A stretch of 50,829 nt of DNA from Thermoplasmata archaeon (GTDB taxonomy: Archaea; Thermoplasmatota; Thermoplasmata; Lutacidiplasmatales; UBA184): NCBI GenBank assembly GCA_022749895.1, contig JAKIWS010000010.1:1-50829 (forward strand), given 5' to 3'. The notes beneath the pieces are model-generated. The model did no database searches and was not told the origin of the DNA. It was given only the letters and a program-made list of their open reading frames with translations. Shown one piece after another: positions 8,391-16,493 of the stretch (the first letter of the stretch is position 1; every line of letters starts with the position of its first letter). The position numbers and the translations under genes are program-made.

Positions 8391-11300
8391 TCAACCGTTC
8401 CGCCGTCGCAGCGCGCGGAGCGCCGCGAATCCCACGAAGATCGACGCGCCGATCCAGCACGAGGCCCACAGCGCGCCGGTGCTCAGCGCGGCGACCAGCG
8501 CGGCCGAGGGCTTGTCCGACGTGAGGTCGAACCGGATCACGATGGGTGGGGACAGCCCCGCGATCGTCAGATTCCCGTGCGACGGGGTGGCAAAGAATCC
8601 GGTCGGGGCGTGGACGTCGAACGTGTACGTGCCATTCGGCGCGACGAACGACGATCGGTTCGCGGACGCGTTCTGGGTCGTGCTCCCGAGGCGGACCGAC
8701 CAGGCGCCGAACGGGGCCGGCCCGGTCGCCTCGAACGAGGCCCGGAACTCGAGGAGCTGGAAGACCAGGGGAAACCGCATCGCCGCGCCGCCGACGACGA
8801 AGTCGCCCGTGCGGGGGCTGGCAGAGTAGTTCGCCGGAAGTTCGACCGCATAGTAGTACGAGCCGTTGGGGAGCGCGGCCGAGATCCACGACGCCGTCGC
8901 GACCATCGGCAACCCGTCGAGCTGGACGCTCCAGTTCAACCCCTCGCGGGTGCCGTTCGCCGCCCACGTCACGGGGTACATCGTCCGCACGAACGGAACG
9001 GTGATCGTGAGCGGTCCTCCCGCGACGTGGAAGATCTTCAGCGAGACGTTGGCGTGGTACCCGCCCACGAACCCGACATCATACGAGTAGGTCCCGTTGA
9101 TGAGCGGGAACCGGGGATAGTACGAGCCCCACACCGACTGGGTCGAGCTCCGGACCGTGATCGTCACGGGCGTTCCCGCCGGCAGCCCGGTGGCCCGGAA
9201 CGTCACGGGGAACGTCGGTTGCGGGGGCGTGATCGGGACGTAGCGGACCCGCACCAGAGTCCCCCCGGCGGCGGCCGTGAACGCTCCGTTCTCCGGAATG
9301 TTCCGGTAGCCGGGGAACGAGCTCAGGGTGAACCCGTACCGTCCCGGTGCTTCGTAAAGGGTCAGATTGTTGGTACTCGAGTTGGTCCCGAAGGCGCGGA
9401 CGGTGACCGACCACGGCGTGCCGACCGGCAACCCGGACTCCAGGAAGACCACCTCGTCGCCGACGACGAACCGCGCCTTCTCGACGAGGCGTCCCGTCGG
9501 AACGACGGTGATCGTCCGATTCGGACCGCTCGCGTTCCCCGGGCCCCAGCCGGTCCACCCGACGAACGCCCAGCCCGGCTTGGGGGTGACCGTGACGTTC
9601 AGCGGTTGGCTCGCGTTCCACCAGTCGACCGCTGGGCGGATCGTCCCCCCGTCGCCCGGGGACGCCGTCACGTTCACGCGCCATTGGTCGACGAAGCGGA
9701 TCGTGGTGTTCACGTACGCTCCGCTCACCGGCAGCGGCGTCTCCGCGAACGGTCCGAGGCGCTCGGAGGGGGTCCGCTCCGTGCCGTTGAGGGGGAGCGG
9801 GATTCCGACCGACGCCACGGGGTACGAGTTCGGCGGAAGCAGGATCGAGACGTTGTCCGCCGTGGTCGTGTAGAACCGAGCCCCCACGCTCGCGTACCAC
9901 GCGGTGGGCGACGGCACACCGCTCTCGCGGACCTGGACGTACGTCCCTCCCGAGGGATAGGCCTCGAACAGGACCATGCTCTGGGGCGGGAGGGTAAAGT
10001 TCCCGGGCAATCCTCCGGGGTACTGCAGGGGGACCGGGTTGGGAGTGTACGGCTCGACCCACGTGGTGAAGTTCCCTGCATCGTAGTGGATCGACCCGTT
10101 CCAGCTCCACGCCGCGACGGCCGTGCTGACGGGAACCCCTGCGAATTGCGGCGAGAACGAGATCGCGTGGGTGATGTTGTCGTTGACGACGAGGAGGTCC
10201 CGACGGCCCTGGTCGTTGGGCGCGAGGGTGTCGGTGGCGTAGAGGGTGTGGTCGAGGCCGGGAAGCTTCACTTGGAACGCCTGGGTCCCGAGATGGTCGA
10301 AGATCTGCGTGTAGAGCGCATAGTCCGGTCGGGCGTGCCCCGCCGTGCCGAACCAGGAGTTGCTGGTCGCGAGCTCGGCCGCGAACAGGTCGACGTTCGT
10401 CAAGTTGTCGTCCATCGCCTGGGTGATCTGGGATGCGAGGCTCAAGGGGCCCGAGAAACCGAACGCGTACTGCCCGTACGCGGACCAGGAGAGTGCGGAC
10501 CCGAGCTCGCTGATCCAGACGGAGACGTTGCACTTTGGGCACGACGAGACGACCGCGTGACGCGCGGCGACCATGCGAATCGGGATCCCGGCGTCGCTCT
10601 GGATCGTCCCGTAGAAGTCGTGGAGGCTCCCGTCGCCGGTCCCGAGCCAGCCGGCCGGGTACTCGTGGAACGCGACCGCCTGGATCTTGGGTCCGGTCAC
10701 GTTGAGGACCCCGGAAATCCACTGGGCGAATGTCCAGTACCCGCAGGTGCACCCGGACGCCGGGAGCCCGAGGATCGGGGTGGTGTTGTCGATGGCGCGG
10801 ATCGCCTTCACGTAGGCGACGACCTCGTTCCCGAACTGGGTCGGGTCGGGGCCGTTGGTGTAGGTGGTCGGCCAGTCCTTCCAAGCGACCTGCCAATGGC
10901 CCCAGAGCTCCGGTTCGTTCCCTATCATCCAGTACGCCGGGTGAAAGCTGAGGTTCACCTCCGTGTAGTTCACGACCTTCGCGGCGAACGCCGGATCGTC
11001 GATCTCGGCGGGGACCTGCACGACGGCCGTGCAGTGGGTCGCCCGGCACATCTGGACGAACTGGCTCTCGTTCGTGAGCGCGCGTGTCGGCGTCCCGTTG
11101 TAGGTGTTGTAGTGGATGTTGGTGAGCGGATTGTAATCCTCCCCGGCCATGGCGCCCGGCCAGACGAGGACCCGGGCCGGCGTCGCGTTGACGGCCGGGG
11201 TCTCCCCCCGGAACATGCGGACCTCGTTGTTGACCGTCGTGCCCCAGAACAGGCTCGACAGGTTGACCGACGACGTGCTGACCGTGAGGGGGACGGTGAT

Positions 11301-11486
11301 CGGGGCGGGGCCGGCCAACGCGGTGGGAATCATCCCGACGCCCGAAAGGTGGCCGGAGCCTGGGCCCGCGGCGGGAGCGGGGGGCGTCCCGTACGCGGCG
11401 GCGTTCCCCGACAGGAGGAGGATCAGGACGATCCCGAGCGGAAGCCCCCAGGTCCCCGCCAGGGAGCGATTCGAGCGCGACACCAA
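8391..11486 (-). CDS. Secreted multidomain glycoside hydrolase-like protein with C-terminal membrane anchor
   Basis: A 1031-residue surface protein. A signal peptide (WGLPLGIVLILLLSGNAAA) is followed by a TIM-barrel-like domain (about 60-420) with WMIGNEPELWG (E191, likely acid/base) and VSVWISELGS (E327, likely nucleophile). These are the paired glutamates of clan GH-A enzymes such as GH79 (heparanase), GH39 and GH51. A beta-sandwich domain follows (to about 520), then several repeats of the Thermoplasmata-type FLESGLPVGTPWSVTV module, and a C-terminal helix with RALRRRNG as stop-transfer. N-glycosylation sequons are abundant. It is the upstream gene of the run with the glycosyltransferase (59-base gap), suggesting that it trims or releases the same polymer. 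Family assignment beyond clan GH-A is not certain. Confidence 0.8.
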   Translation of the reverse strand: MVSRSNRSLAGTWGLPLGIVLILLLSGNAAAYGTPPAPAAGPGSGHLSGVGMIPTALAGPAPITVPLTVSTSSVNLSSLFWGTTVNNEVRMFRGETPAVNATPARVLVWPGAMAGEDYNPLTNIHYNTYNGTPTRALTNESQFVQMCRATHCTAVVQVPAEIDDPAFAAKVVNYTEVNLSFHPAYWMIGNEPELWGHWQVAWKDWPTTYTNGPDPTQFGNEVVAYVKAIRAIDNTTPILGLPASGCTCGYWTFAQWISGVLNVTGPKIQAVAFHEYPAGWLGTGDGSLHDFYGTIQSDAGIPIRMVAARHAVVSSCPKCNVSVWISELGSALSWSAYGQYAFGFSGPLSLASQITQAMDDNLTNVDLFAAELATSNSWFGTAGHARPDYALYTQIFDHLGTQAFQVKLPGLDHTLYATDTLAPNDQGRRDLLVVNDNITHAISFSPQFAGVPVSTAVAAWSWNGSIHYDAGNFTTWVEPYTPNPVPLQYPGGLPGNFTLPPQSMVLFEAYPSGGTYVQVRESGVPSPTAWYASVGARFYTTTADNVSILLPPNSYPVASVGIPLPLNGTERTPSERLGPFAETPLPVSGAYVNTTIRFVDQWRVNVTASPGDGGTIRPAVDWWNASQPLNVTVTPKPGWAFVGWTGWGPGNASGPNRTITVVPTGRLVEKARFVVGDEVVFLESGLPVGTPWSVTVRAFGTNSSTNNLTLYEAPGRYGFTLSSFPGYRNIPENGAFTAAAGGTLVRVRYVPITPPQPTFPVTFRATGLPAGTPVTITVRSSTQSVWGSYYPRFPLINGTYSYDVGFVGGYHANVSLKIFHVAGGPLTITVPFVRTMYPVTWAANGTREGLNWSVQLDGLPMVATASWISAALPNGSYYYAVELPANYSASPRTGDFVVGGAAMRFPLVFQLLEFRASFEATGPAPFGAWSVRLGSTTQNASANRSSFVAPNGTYTFDVHAPTGFFATPSHGNLTIAGLSPPIVIRFDLTSDKPSAALVAALSTGALWASCWIGASIFVGFAALRALRRRNG

Positions 11487-11585
11487 CCTAGCCTCTCCGA
11501 GTCAGCGACCCCCCATTCTTCCGGCGTGCGCATCGCGAGAGGGGGACGAACTGCCGTCCGGCCGCACATTGCATCCTCTCTTCAA

Positions 11586-11594
11586 CCTTAGCTA
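11586..11594 (+). promoter_or_regulatory. TATA-like box between the divergent glycosidase and alkyltransferase-like genes
   Basis: ccttagcta at this place could serve the rightward gene (start at 11624 or 11708). Its complement could serve the leftward gene starting at 11486. It is the only AT-rich patch in the spacer. Confidence 0.3.
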
Positions 11595-11623
11595 CAGGGA
11601 CGCACCGTCCGCCGGGCCGTGCG

Positions 11624-12139
11624 ATGACGATCGGAGTCGACGGCGCCGAGTGTCGCGCTAGCCGAAGCCTAGTTCCTTGGGCGGACCGTGGCCGAGCACC
11701 CCACGAGGTGGGACGTCTGTCCGCGCTGGCTCGGTTACGTCGTGTGATCGCGAGCGTCCCGAGGGGGAAGGTGATCACCTACCGCCAGGTAGCGGTCGCG
11801 GGCGGATTTCCGAATGCGCCGCGCCTCACGGTTCGGGCCCTGCAAACCGGGGAGGGGCTACCGTGGCACCGCGTCGTGGCCGCCGGGGGTCGGATCGCGT
11901 TGCCGCGGGAAGCCGGTCGGGAACAACGCCTTCGCCTCGAAATCGAAGGCGTAACATTTCGAGCGGGTCGCGTCCGGATGGATCTTCACAATTGGGTCCC
12001 CCGGAGCCGCCCGCGGCGGCGAACTCGTCGGCCGGATCTCGGCCCTCCACGAACGCGCAACCCACGTCGAGCGGACCCAGCGGATCCCCGTCGAGGAGCA
12101 CGCAAGGTTCGACGGAGGGCCGAAGGTCGCCCGCGATGA
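11624..12139 (+). CDS. Alkyltransferase-like (ATL) DNA-repair protein, catalytic Cys replaced by Trp
   Basis: The core (about residues 30-125) matches the C-terminal DNA-binding domain of O6-alkylguanine-DNA alkyltransferase: VPRGKVITYRQVA with the helix-turn-helix, the recognition stretch NAPRLTVRALQTG, and LPWHRVVAAGGRIALP. The active-site PCHRV of true MGMT is PWHRV here, the signature of ATL proteins. These flip out and bind alkylated guanine without repairing it and recruit nucleotide excision repair. The start is uncertain. ATG 11624 fits the nearby TATA-like box, but its first 28 residues do not look like the family; GTG 11708 would give 143 residues. The Arg/Pro-rich C-terminal 40 residues exceed the usual ATL length of about 110. 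Confidence 0.8.
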   Translation: MTIGVDGAECRASRSLVPWADRGRAPHEVGRLSALARLRRVIASVPRGKVITYRQVAVAGGFPNAPRLTVRALQTGEGLPWHRVVAAGGRIALPREAGREQRLRLEIEGVTFRAGRVRMDLHNWVPRSRPRRRTRRPDLGPPRTRNPRRADPADPRRGARKVRRRAEGRPR

Positions 12140-12171
12140 CCGCACGGTTCCCCCGCCCCCCGGGGGGGAGA

Positions 12172-13677
12172 TCACGCGGTGACCACTTCGAGGATGCCCT
12201 GAGGCTGTAGGGTGAAGCTCGATGGCATCCGCCCGGCGGGATAGGTCGTCACCGTCGGAGCGCTCGTCGAGGCATCCCAGTAGAACACCGTGGCGGCGCG
12301 GGTCGTCGCGAATCCCGAATCCGTGAGACGGAGGGAGTACGCCGTCACGGTGTCAACGTTCGCCGCCATCAGGGTCGCGGTCCGTCCGGTTTGGGAGGCA
12401 TTCTCCTCGACGATCGTATAGAGGGAACCGGCCGCGGGGGCTACGGACGCGCCCAAGGTCCGCCCAAAACTGCTGTTGTTGAACATGTACGAGTAGAGCG
12501 CGAAGACCGGGCGCATCGAGCTCCGGTGACTGTTGTCGGCGAACCAAGCGCCGTGAAACGTGGAGACGTACGCGAAGTAGTCGAGATTCGAGAGATTGAG
12601 GGCGAGCCCCTCGATCGTTTCGGCCATCATATAGGCCGCCTGCGCCTCGCTCGCCATCAGCGCGTCGTACGCGCCGCCGTCGTTCGCCGAGCTGGTTTCC
12701 GTCGAGAAGATCGGCATCGACCCGCACGTGGGACACGCCCGCAGGATCTGGGCGCGGTCGGCCGGGATCTTCTTCGTGAGGCTCCCGGGTCCATCCAGGC
12801 TCGCATAGAAGTCCGCGAGCGTGGAGCCCGACGAACCGGTGCCCGCAGGGTACGTGTGCACCGCGACGGCGTCGATGGTGGCGCCGTTGTAGGCGACGAC
12901 GTTCTGGATCCACGCCGTCTCGCCTGAGGAACCGGTTCCCACCCCCGGAAGGCCGATGATCTTCGCCCGGGCGTCCACGGCGCGGATCGCGGACACATAC
13001 TCCTTGACGACGTACGCGTACTGGAACGGGGTCGCGTTGACGCTGTCGTTGGAGGACCACCCCGTCCACGGGTGGTTGAAGTGACGCCAGGCCGCCGGCT
13101 CGTTGCCAATCTCCCAATAATTCGGATGGAATCCAAGGGAATCCTCCAGGTAACGGACCTCGTACGCGGCGGTCGACGAGTCGTTGATCTCCGCCGGCAG
13201 CTCGACGATCGCGTGACAGTGGATCCAGCTGCACCACGTGACGAACTCGGCGGCCGTCTGGGGTGGTCGGTACGACCCGCCGCTGTCGTTGCGGATCTCG
13301 TTCGCGGTCATGTTGAAGGCGTCGCCCGTGGCGCCTCCCGGCCAGCGTACCCAGGTGTTGACGGTCTGGTTGAATCGGTAGGCGTCGTATGGACCGAGAC
13401 TCGCGTGCACCCGGAGATTCGTTCCCCAGAAGCTCGGCGCGGGAAACCCCAAGGTACTGCCGACCGTCAGCGTTACCGGGACAGGTACCGCATGGACAAG
13501 GCGGGGCTTGAGCGGCGGGGCGCTCAGGAGTCCGACGGTGAAACCGCCGCCGACTAGGAGCAGGGCCACGACCCCTAGCACGGCGGGCAGACGGCCCGGA
13601 GAGCAGGGGTTGGCGCGAACGCGCCGAGCTCGGCGATGGAACGGCGATGTCAGGTCGTGGTCCGAACCGATCTGCAC
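12172..13677 (-). CDS. Secreted clan GH-A glycosidase-like protein, second copy
   Basis: A shorter paralogue of the glycosidase encoded at 8391-11486. Shared landmarks are SFWGTNLR versus LFWGTTVN, WVRWPGGATGDAFN versus LVWPGAMAGEDYN, VELPAEI, HPNYWEIGNEPAAW (acid/base Glu), AVAVHTYPAG and MPIFSTETSS (nucleophile Glu). The catalytic domain and one beta-sandwich are kept, while the long C-terminal repeat region and membrane anchor of the paralogue are missing. GTG at 13677 puts a basic stretch and a membrane helix (LPAVLGVVALLLVGGGFTVGLL) in signal-anchor position. The frame stays open up to 13890, but that part has no protein-like character. Its own leftward transcription unit is separated from the glycosyltransferase run by the ATL gene. 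Confidence 0.75.
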   Translation of the reverse strand: MQIGSDHDLTSPFHRRARRVRANPCSPGRLPAVLGVVALLLVGGGFTVGLLSAPPLKPRLVHAVPVPVTLTVGSTLGFPAPSFWGTNLRVHASLGPYDAYRFNQTVNTWVRWPGGATGDAFNMTANEIRNDSGGSYRPPQTAAEFVTWCSWIHCHAIVELPAEINDSSTAAYEVRYLEDSLGFHPNYWEIGNEPAAWRHFNHPWTGWSSNDSVNATPFQYAYVVKEYVSAIRAVDARAKIIGLPGVGTGSSGETAWIQNVVAYNGATIDAVAVHTYPAGTGSSGSTLADFYASLDGPGSLTKKIPADRAQILRACPTCGSMPIFSTETSSANDGGAYDALMASEAQAAYMMAETIEGLALNLSNLDYFAYVSTFHGAWFADNSHRSSMRPVFALYSYMFNNSSFGRTLGASVAPAAGSLYTIVEENASQTGRTATLMAANVDTVTAYSLRLTDSGFATTRAATVFYWDASTSAPTVTTYPAGRMPSSFTLQPQGILEVVTA

Positions 13678-13974
13678 GTGGATTCCGTCGGGGCCGCCGA
13701 CGACGTCCGAGTGCTGCTCTTCATGATGACTTGTCGGCCGCGCCTCAGCCTGGGTGGGGCTCGCCCACGAAGCCGGGCCCGAGTGGCCCTGGTTCTCGAA
13801 CCCGACCGTCGCGCACCGACGCGGAAAGAAATCTCCGCTGAGAAGCCACCGCGTTGTGGCGGAGGACGGTGAAACGATCGAACAGGACACCCGACGCGTC
13901 TCGAGACCGCGACCCCCGAGTAGCGTGGGGCAGCAACTCGAGCCGGCGCCCTCGAACGTTCCCCGCCAAGCGGG
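13678..13974. other. Spacer between glycosidase and Nudix-like genes
   Basis: About 300 bases with overlapping open frames on both strands but no convincing start, motif or protein-like composition. I see no RNA gene or clear repeat. It presumably holds the promoter of the leftward glycosidase. Confidence 0.3.
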
Positions 13975-14553
13975 CTACGAAGATCGGATCGAACCTTTCT
14001 CAGAGCCCGGGGATGCGTACCGAATGATATCCTTGTGCGCCCGTCCAACCCGCCACGCTCTCATCTTGGCCATCGGGACGAACTGGAGCTCGTCCCACCA
14101 CGGGGCGGGGGTCGGCGGAGCGTCGCTCCGAATCTCAAAGACGAAGCCGATGGCCCAGTGATGCGTCCGGTGGCGGGCGCGACCGGAGCCGACGGGTCCC
14201 GCCGGCCCCATTCGGCTCGAGTCGAGGGCGATCAGCCGAGGTTCTCCGGTGCGTACTCCGGCCCACGTGCGACGAATCCGTTCCGCGGCGTCCCACGGCG
14301 ACTCCTCCATCAGCAGGTGACTGGCCGGCAGGATCCACTCACGCTGTTGGATGATCTCGCGAACCCGGAATCCCGGTAAGCAGCCCTTCTCCGCCCAGGC
14401 TGCGTGGCGTCGTGGACGTCCGAGGAGAATGTCCCCTCGTCGATTACGAACGATCAGAAACGCCGAAAGACAGACCCCGGCCCCGGGAACGTGAACGAAC
14501 CACTTTCGGTTGGTCGGTCCAAAACGTGCCCATCGTTCGGTGACGGGTAGCAT
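13975..14553 (-). CDS. Nudix-fold protein with a degenerate Nudix box
   Basis: A 192-residue protein starting at ATG 14553 (MLPVTERWARFGP), with ggggg a few bases before it. The frame stays open upstream to 14712, but that part is unlike the rest. The strand FLIVRNRRGDILLGRPRRH resembles the first Nudix strands. ILPASHLLMEESPWDAAERIRRTWAGV occupies the place of the Nudix box GX5EX7REUXEEXGU: the ES-x-x-x-AA part is kept, but the catalytic REUXEE glutamates are replaced. Substrate hydrolysis is therefore doubtful, and a binding or regulatory role is possible. It is divergent from the acetyltransferase gene at 14669. Confidence 0.6.
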   Translation of the reverse strand: MLPVTERWARFGPTNRKWFVHVPGAGVCLSAFLIVRNRRGDILLGRPRRHAAWAEKGCLPGFRVREIIQQREWILPASHLLMEESPWDAAERIRRTWAGVRTGEPRLIALDSSRMGPAGPVGSGRARHRTHHWAIGFVFEIRSDAPPTPAPWWDELQFVPMAKMRAWRVGRAHKDIIRYASPGSEKGSIRSS

Positions 14554-14668
14554 GATTGCGCCCCCGAGCAACGTGCGGCGCTTATGCTTGCTCGCGGCCC
14601 GCGCCGACGGCGGCGAGCGAGACCATTCATCTGGTCCGTTCCTTCCTGGTCGGAGGAGCGGACGTGCG

Positions 14669-15244
14669 ATGGGGACTCCCAAGAGGGCCGGTCGAGTGAG
14701 CCACCCCGGCACCCAGCTTCGACGAGTGAGATGGTCGAGGGACCTCGCCGTGGTCCGCCGCCTCTTCCGGGATTACCGTCAGTGGCTCGCCGATCACCGG
14801 GGTGCCGGGGCTGCTGCCGATTCGAAAGCGAAGCGGGGACTCGCGATGATCGATGCGCAGATCGCCGAGCTACCGGCCGCCTATAGTCCGCCCCGCGGAG
14901 AGATCCTGCTCGCGTTCGCCCAGGACGACGTGGTGGCGTGTGGCGCCTTGCGGGAGATCGAACCGAACGTCGGGGAGATCAAGCGCATCTACGTTCGGGC
15001 CGACCATCGGGGGCCGGGGTTTGGACCTCGCCTTACCCGAGCGCTACTCGACCGAGCGCAGCAGCTCGGGTTTGAGAGGGTGCGGGTCGACACCCTTCCG
15101 ACGATGGCCGCCGCAATCGAGTTTTATCAAGAAATGGGATTCGTTCCCATACCGTCCTATTGGCCGCATCCTGTCCCGGGGGCGCTCTACTTCGAGTACA
15201 CCGTCGGGAAACCGAAACCTCGACGTCTCGGCGTGGGGGGATAG
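14669..15244 (+). CDS. GNAT-family N-acetyltransferase
   Basis: A 191-residue protein. ILLAFAQDDVVACGALREI is the central GNAT strand pair, KRIYVRADHRGPGFGPRLTRALLDRA is motif A with the pyrophosphate-binding RxxGxG/A-like loop, and VRVDTLPTMAAAIEFYQEMGFVPI is the motif B region. It would transfer an acetyl group from acetyl-CoA to an unknown amine. ATG 14669 was chosen; the open frame reaches back to 14510, but that part overlaps the divergent Nudix-like gene. The substrate cannot be told from the sequence. Confidence 0.85.
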   Translation: MGTPKRAGRVSHPGTQLRRVRWSRDLAVVRRLFRDYRQWLADHRGAGAAADSKAKRGLAMIDAQIAELPAAYSPPRGEILLAFAQDDVVACGALREIEPNVGEIKRIYVRADHRGPGFGPRLTRALLDRAQQLGFERVRVDTLPTMAAAIEFYQEMGFVPIPSYWPHPVPGALYFEYTVGKPKPRRLGVGG

Positions 15245-15357
15245 TAGAGGCAAGGAAAGCGACCCGTGGTGAGCCGGTGGAAGTCGCGTTCCTCCGATGA
15301 CCGCGACGTCGCGATGCGGACACGGAGACAGGCTAGTATCGGACCAAGGGCGCAGAC

Positions 15358-15390
15358 TCGGGGGGGTCCATGGACGAAAAGTTGGAATCC
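15358..15390 (+). repeat. Direct repeat copy A (diverged)
   Basis: It matches copies B (16246) and C (34204) at 30 of 33 positions compared with B. It begins tcgggggggt and ends gaatcc. Here the central ATT of the other copies is ATG, creating the start of a small open frame. Confidence 0.75.
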
Positions 15391-15564
15391 ACGACCCCGA
15401 CCGGCTCGGGAGACTGGAGCCCCATGGGGGTCGGTGTGACGCCGCGTCCGGTCGGGCCGCTCAACCCCAAAAAGAAGCTGATTAGGTCCAGTCCGATACG
15501 AGAGCGGAGCACCCGGAAGAAGATATACCGTGGCCACCATGATGGCCATTATGCCGTCCGCTGA
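15370..15564 (+). CDS. Possible small protein starting inside repeat copy A
   Basis: A 64-residue frame beginning MDEKLESTTPTG, right after a G-rich stretch that could act as a ribosome-binding site. The sequence is low in hydrophobic residues and has a basic KKKLIRSSPIRERSTRKKIYR segment. Its end overlaps the antitoxin promoter and start. In the other repeat copies the same frame begins with ATT, and in copy C it meets an immediate TAG, so it may be only an accident of the repeat. Confidence 0.25.
   Translation: MDEKLESTTPTGSGDWSPMGVGVTPRPVGPLNPKKKLIRSSPIRERSTRKKIYRGHHDGHYAVR
15521..15528 (+). promoter_or_regulatory. TATA box for the toxin-antitoxin pair
   Basis: agatatac lies about 25-30 bases before the ATG at 15551, which would be translated from a leaderless message. 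The upstream in-frame GTG at 15530 falls next to the box and is unlikely to be used. Confidence 0.5.
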
Positions 15565-15784
15565 CGCCGTGACAAGCATTCCCCTTCATCAATCGACCCT
15601 CCGCGTGCTTCAGCGGGTCAAGAGTGCCGCCGAGACGTGGGACGAGTTCCTGATCAACGTGACCGATGACTACCTCTCTCCTTCCCTTCGCGCGGAGCTC
15701 GACCGGCGCTTGGAGTCGGATCGAATCGTGACCGGCGCGGAAGCGCGTCGAGAGTTCACGGAGCGGCGGAAACGTGCCCGTTAA
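15551..15784 (+). CDS. Putative antitoxin of a RelE-type toxin-antitoxin pair
   Basis: A 77-residue protein (MPSADAVTSIPLHQSTLRVL...). The N-terminal strand-like TSIPLHQSTLRVLQRVKSAAETWDEFLINVTDDYL resembles the archaeal VapB/RelB-like antitoxins in which a short strand is followed by helices. A charged C-terminus (ELDRRLESDRIVTGAEARREFTERRKR) would wrap the toxin. It overlaps the toxin gene by 11 bases, the typical order of antitoxin first. Such antitoxins neutralise the toxin and repress their own promoter; both are inferred from the family. Confidence 0.7.
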   Translation: MPSADAVTSIPLHQSTLRVLQRVKSAAETWDEFLINVTDDYLSPSLRAELDRRLESDRIVTGAEARREFTERRKRAR

Positions 15785-16100
15785 GGGACCCGGACGACGA
15801 GGCTGGCCCGACTTCACCGAGACCGCCTGGCGTGAGTTCCTCTCCCTCCCTCCGGAAGTCCAGGACAGGCTCGTGGCCACCTTCCCCGAGTTTGTCGGAC
15901 ATCCCGCAGGTCCCTCCCCGACGCTCGATGTCGTACCGATTCGGGGTGACCCAATCCGCTGGCGCCTCAAAGTACCCGGCTATCGAGTACTTTTCCAGGT
16001 CCGCCACGGTCGTGCCCTCGTCGAGGAGATCGAGCCGCGCACGGGGTCCACATACGTGCGGTTCGGTCGCTATGCATCGGCCCATCCTCGTAACCGGTAA
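15774..16100 (+). CDS. RelE/ParE-superfamily toxin
   Basis: A 108-residue protein with the RelE fold pattern: FTETAWREFLSLPPEVQDRLVATF (two helices), then WRLKVPGYRVLFQVRHGRALVEEIEPRTGSTY, where the GxYRVLF strand and the R-x-x-x-Y end are conserved in RelE-like ribonucleases. The GTG start lies inside the last codons of the antitoxin, so the two are translationally coupled. RelE members cut mRNA on the ribosome, while ParE members poison gyrase; the sequence alone does not decide between them. The pair sits between repeat copies A and B. Confidence 0.75.
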   Translation: MPVKGPGRRGWPDFTETAWREFLSLPPEVQDRLVATFPEFVGHPAGPSPTLDVVPIRGDPIRWRLKVPGYRVLFQVRHGRALVEEIEPRTGSTYVRFGRYASAHPRNR

Positions 16101-16245
16101 ACGCGCGTCCACCTGACGGCACTTCGGGTTCGATATCGGTTCGGTCATTCGGATGTGGCTTCCCACCGCAATCGCCCGGTCTGCGATGTCAAGGGGATGG
16201 CAAAAGTCCAGGTGTCGGAGCGGGATTCGCAAAGAAAGTTCAGCT
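16101..16245. other. Spacer before the left island repeat
   Basis: Non-coding as far as I can see, with no clear promoter or repeat until copy B begins. Confidence 0.3.
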
Positions 16246-16280
16246 GTCGGGGGGGTGCATTGACGAAAAGTTCGAATCCC
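16246..16280 (+). repeat. Direct repeat copy B, left end of the island
   Basis: A 35-base sequence starting gtcgggggggtgcattgacg and ending agttcgaatccc. It is identical to copy C at 34204-34238 at 34 of 35 positions (the difference is gaaaag versus gaatag). The match extends loosely upstream (agttcagctgtcg versus agttaggtgtcg). The ttcgaatccc end resembles a tRNA T-loop, as often found in integration sites, but no complete tRNA is present here. Confidence 0.85.
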
Positions 16281-16415
16281 TTACCCGGGGTCGAGGGTTC
16301 TTTGGCCGCAAACGTCAATCGAGGCCTCTCTGGGATAATCCTGAGAGAGCCACGAGTGACATGACGTCCGTGCCCCCGAATCTCTCCACCGGGCCTCCCC
16401 TTCGGTCCTCCGACG

Positions 16416-16428
16416 GATAACTTATTCG
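16416..16428 (+). promoter_or_regulatory. TATA-like region before the first island gene
   Basis: gataacttattc is the first AT-rich patch after repeat B. A second possible box, gaagtatagg, lies at 16457-16466. A strong purine stretch, gggggagga, at 16485-16493 directly precedes the ATG at 16494. Confidence 0.4.
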
Positions 16429-16493
16429 ACTCCGCAAGAGATTCAAAAGCCCGCGTGAAGTATAGGAGGCGCAGTCAGTATTAGGGGGAGGAA

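Noticed and set aside
8040-11591. A rightward open frame of over 1100 codons opposite the glycosidase gene
   Set aside because: It is almost all Arg, Gly, Pro and Ala with no domain pattern. The opposite strand has a signal peptide, catalytic motifs and a membrane anchor. In GC-rich DNA the antisense frame stays open by composition.
16246-16280. Repeat copies as true tRNA genes or tRNA 3' ends
   Set aside because: Only ttcgaatccc resembles a T-loop. No T-stem partner, acceptor stem or anticodon arm can be drawn.
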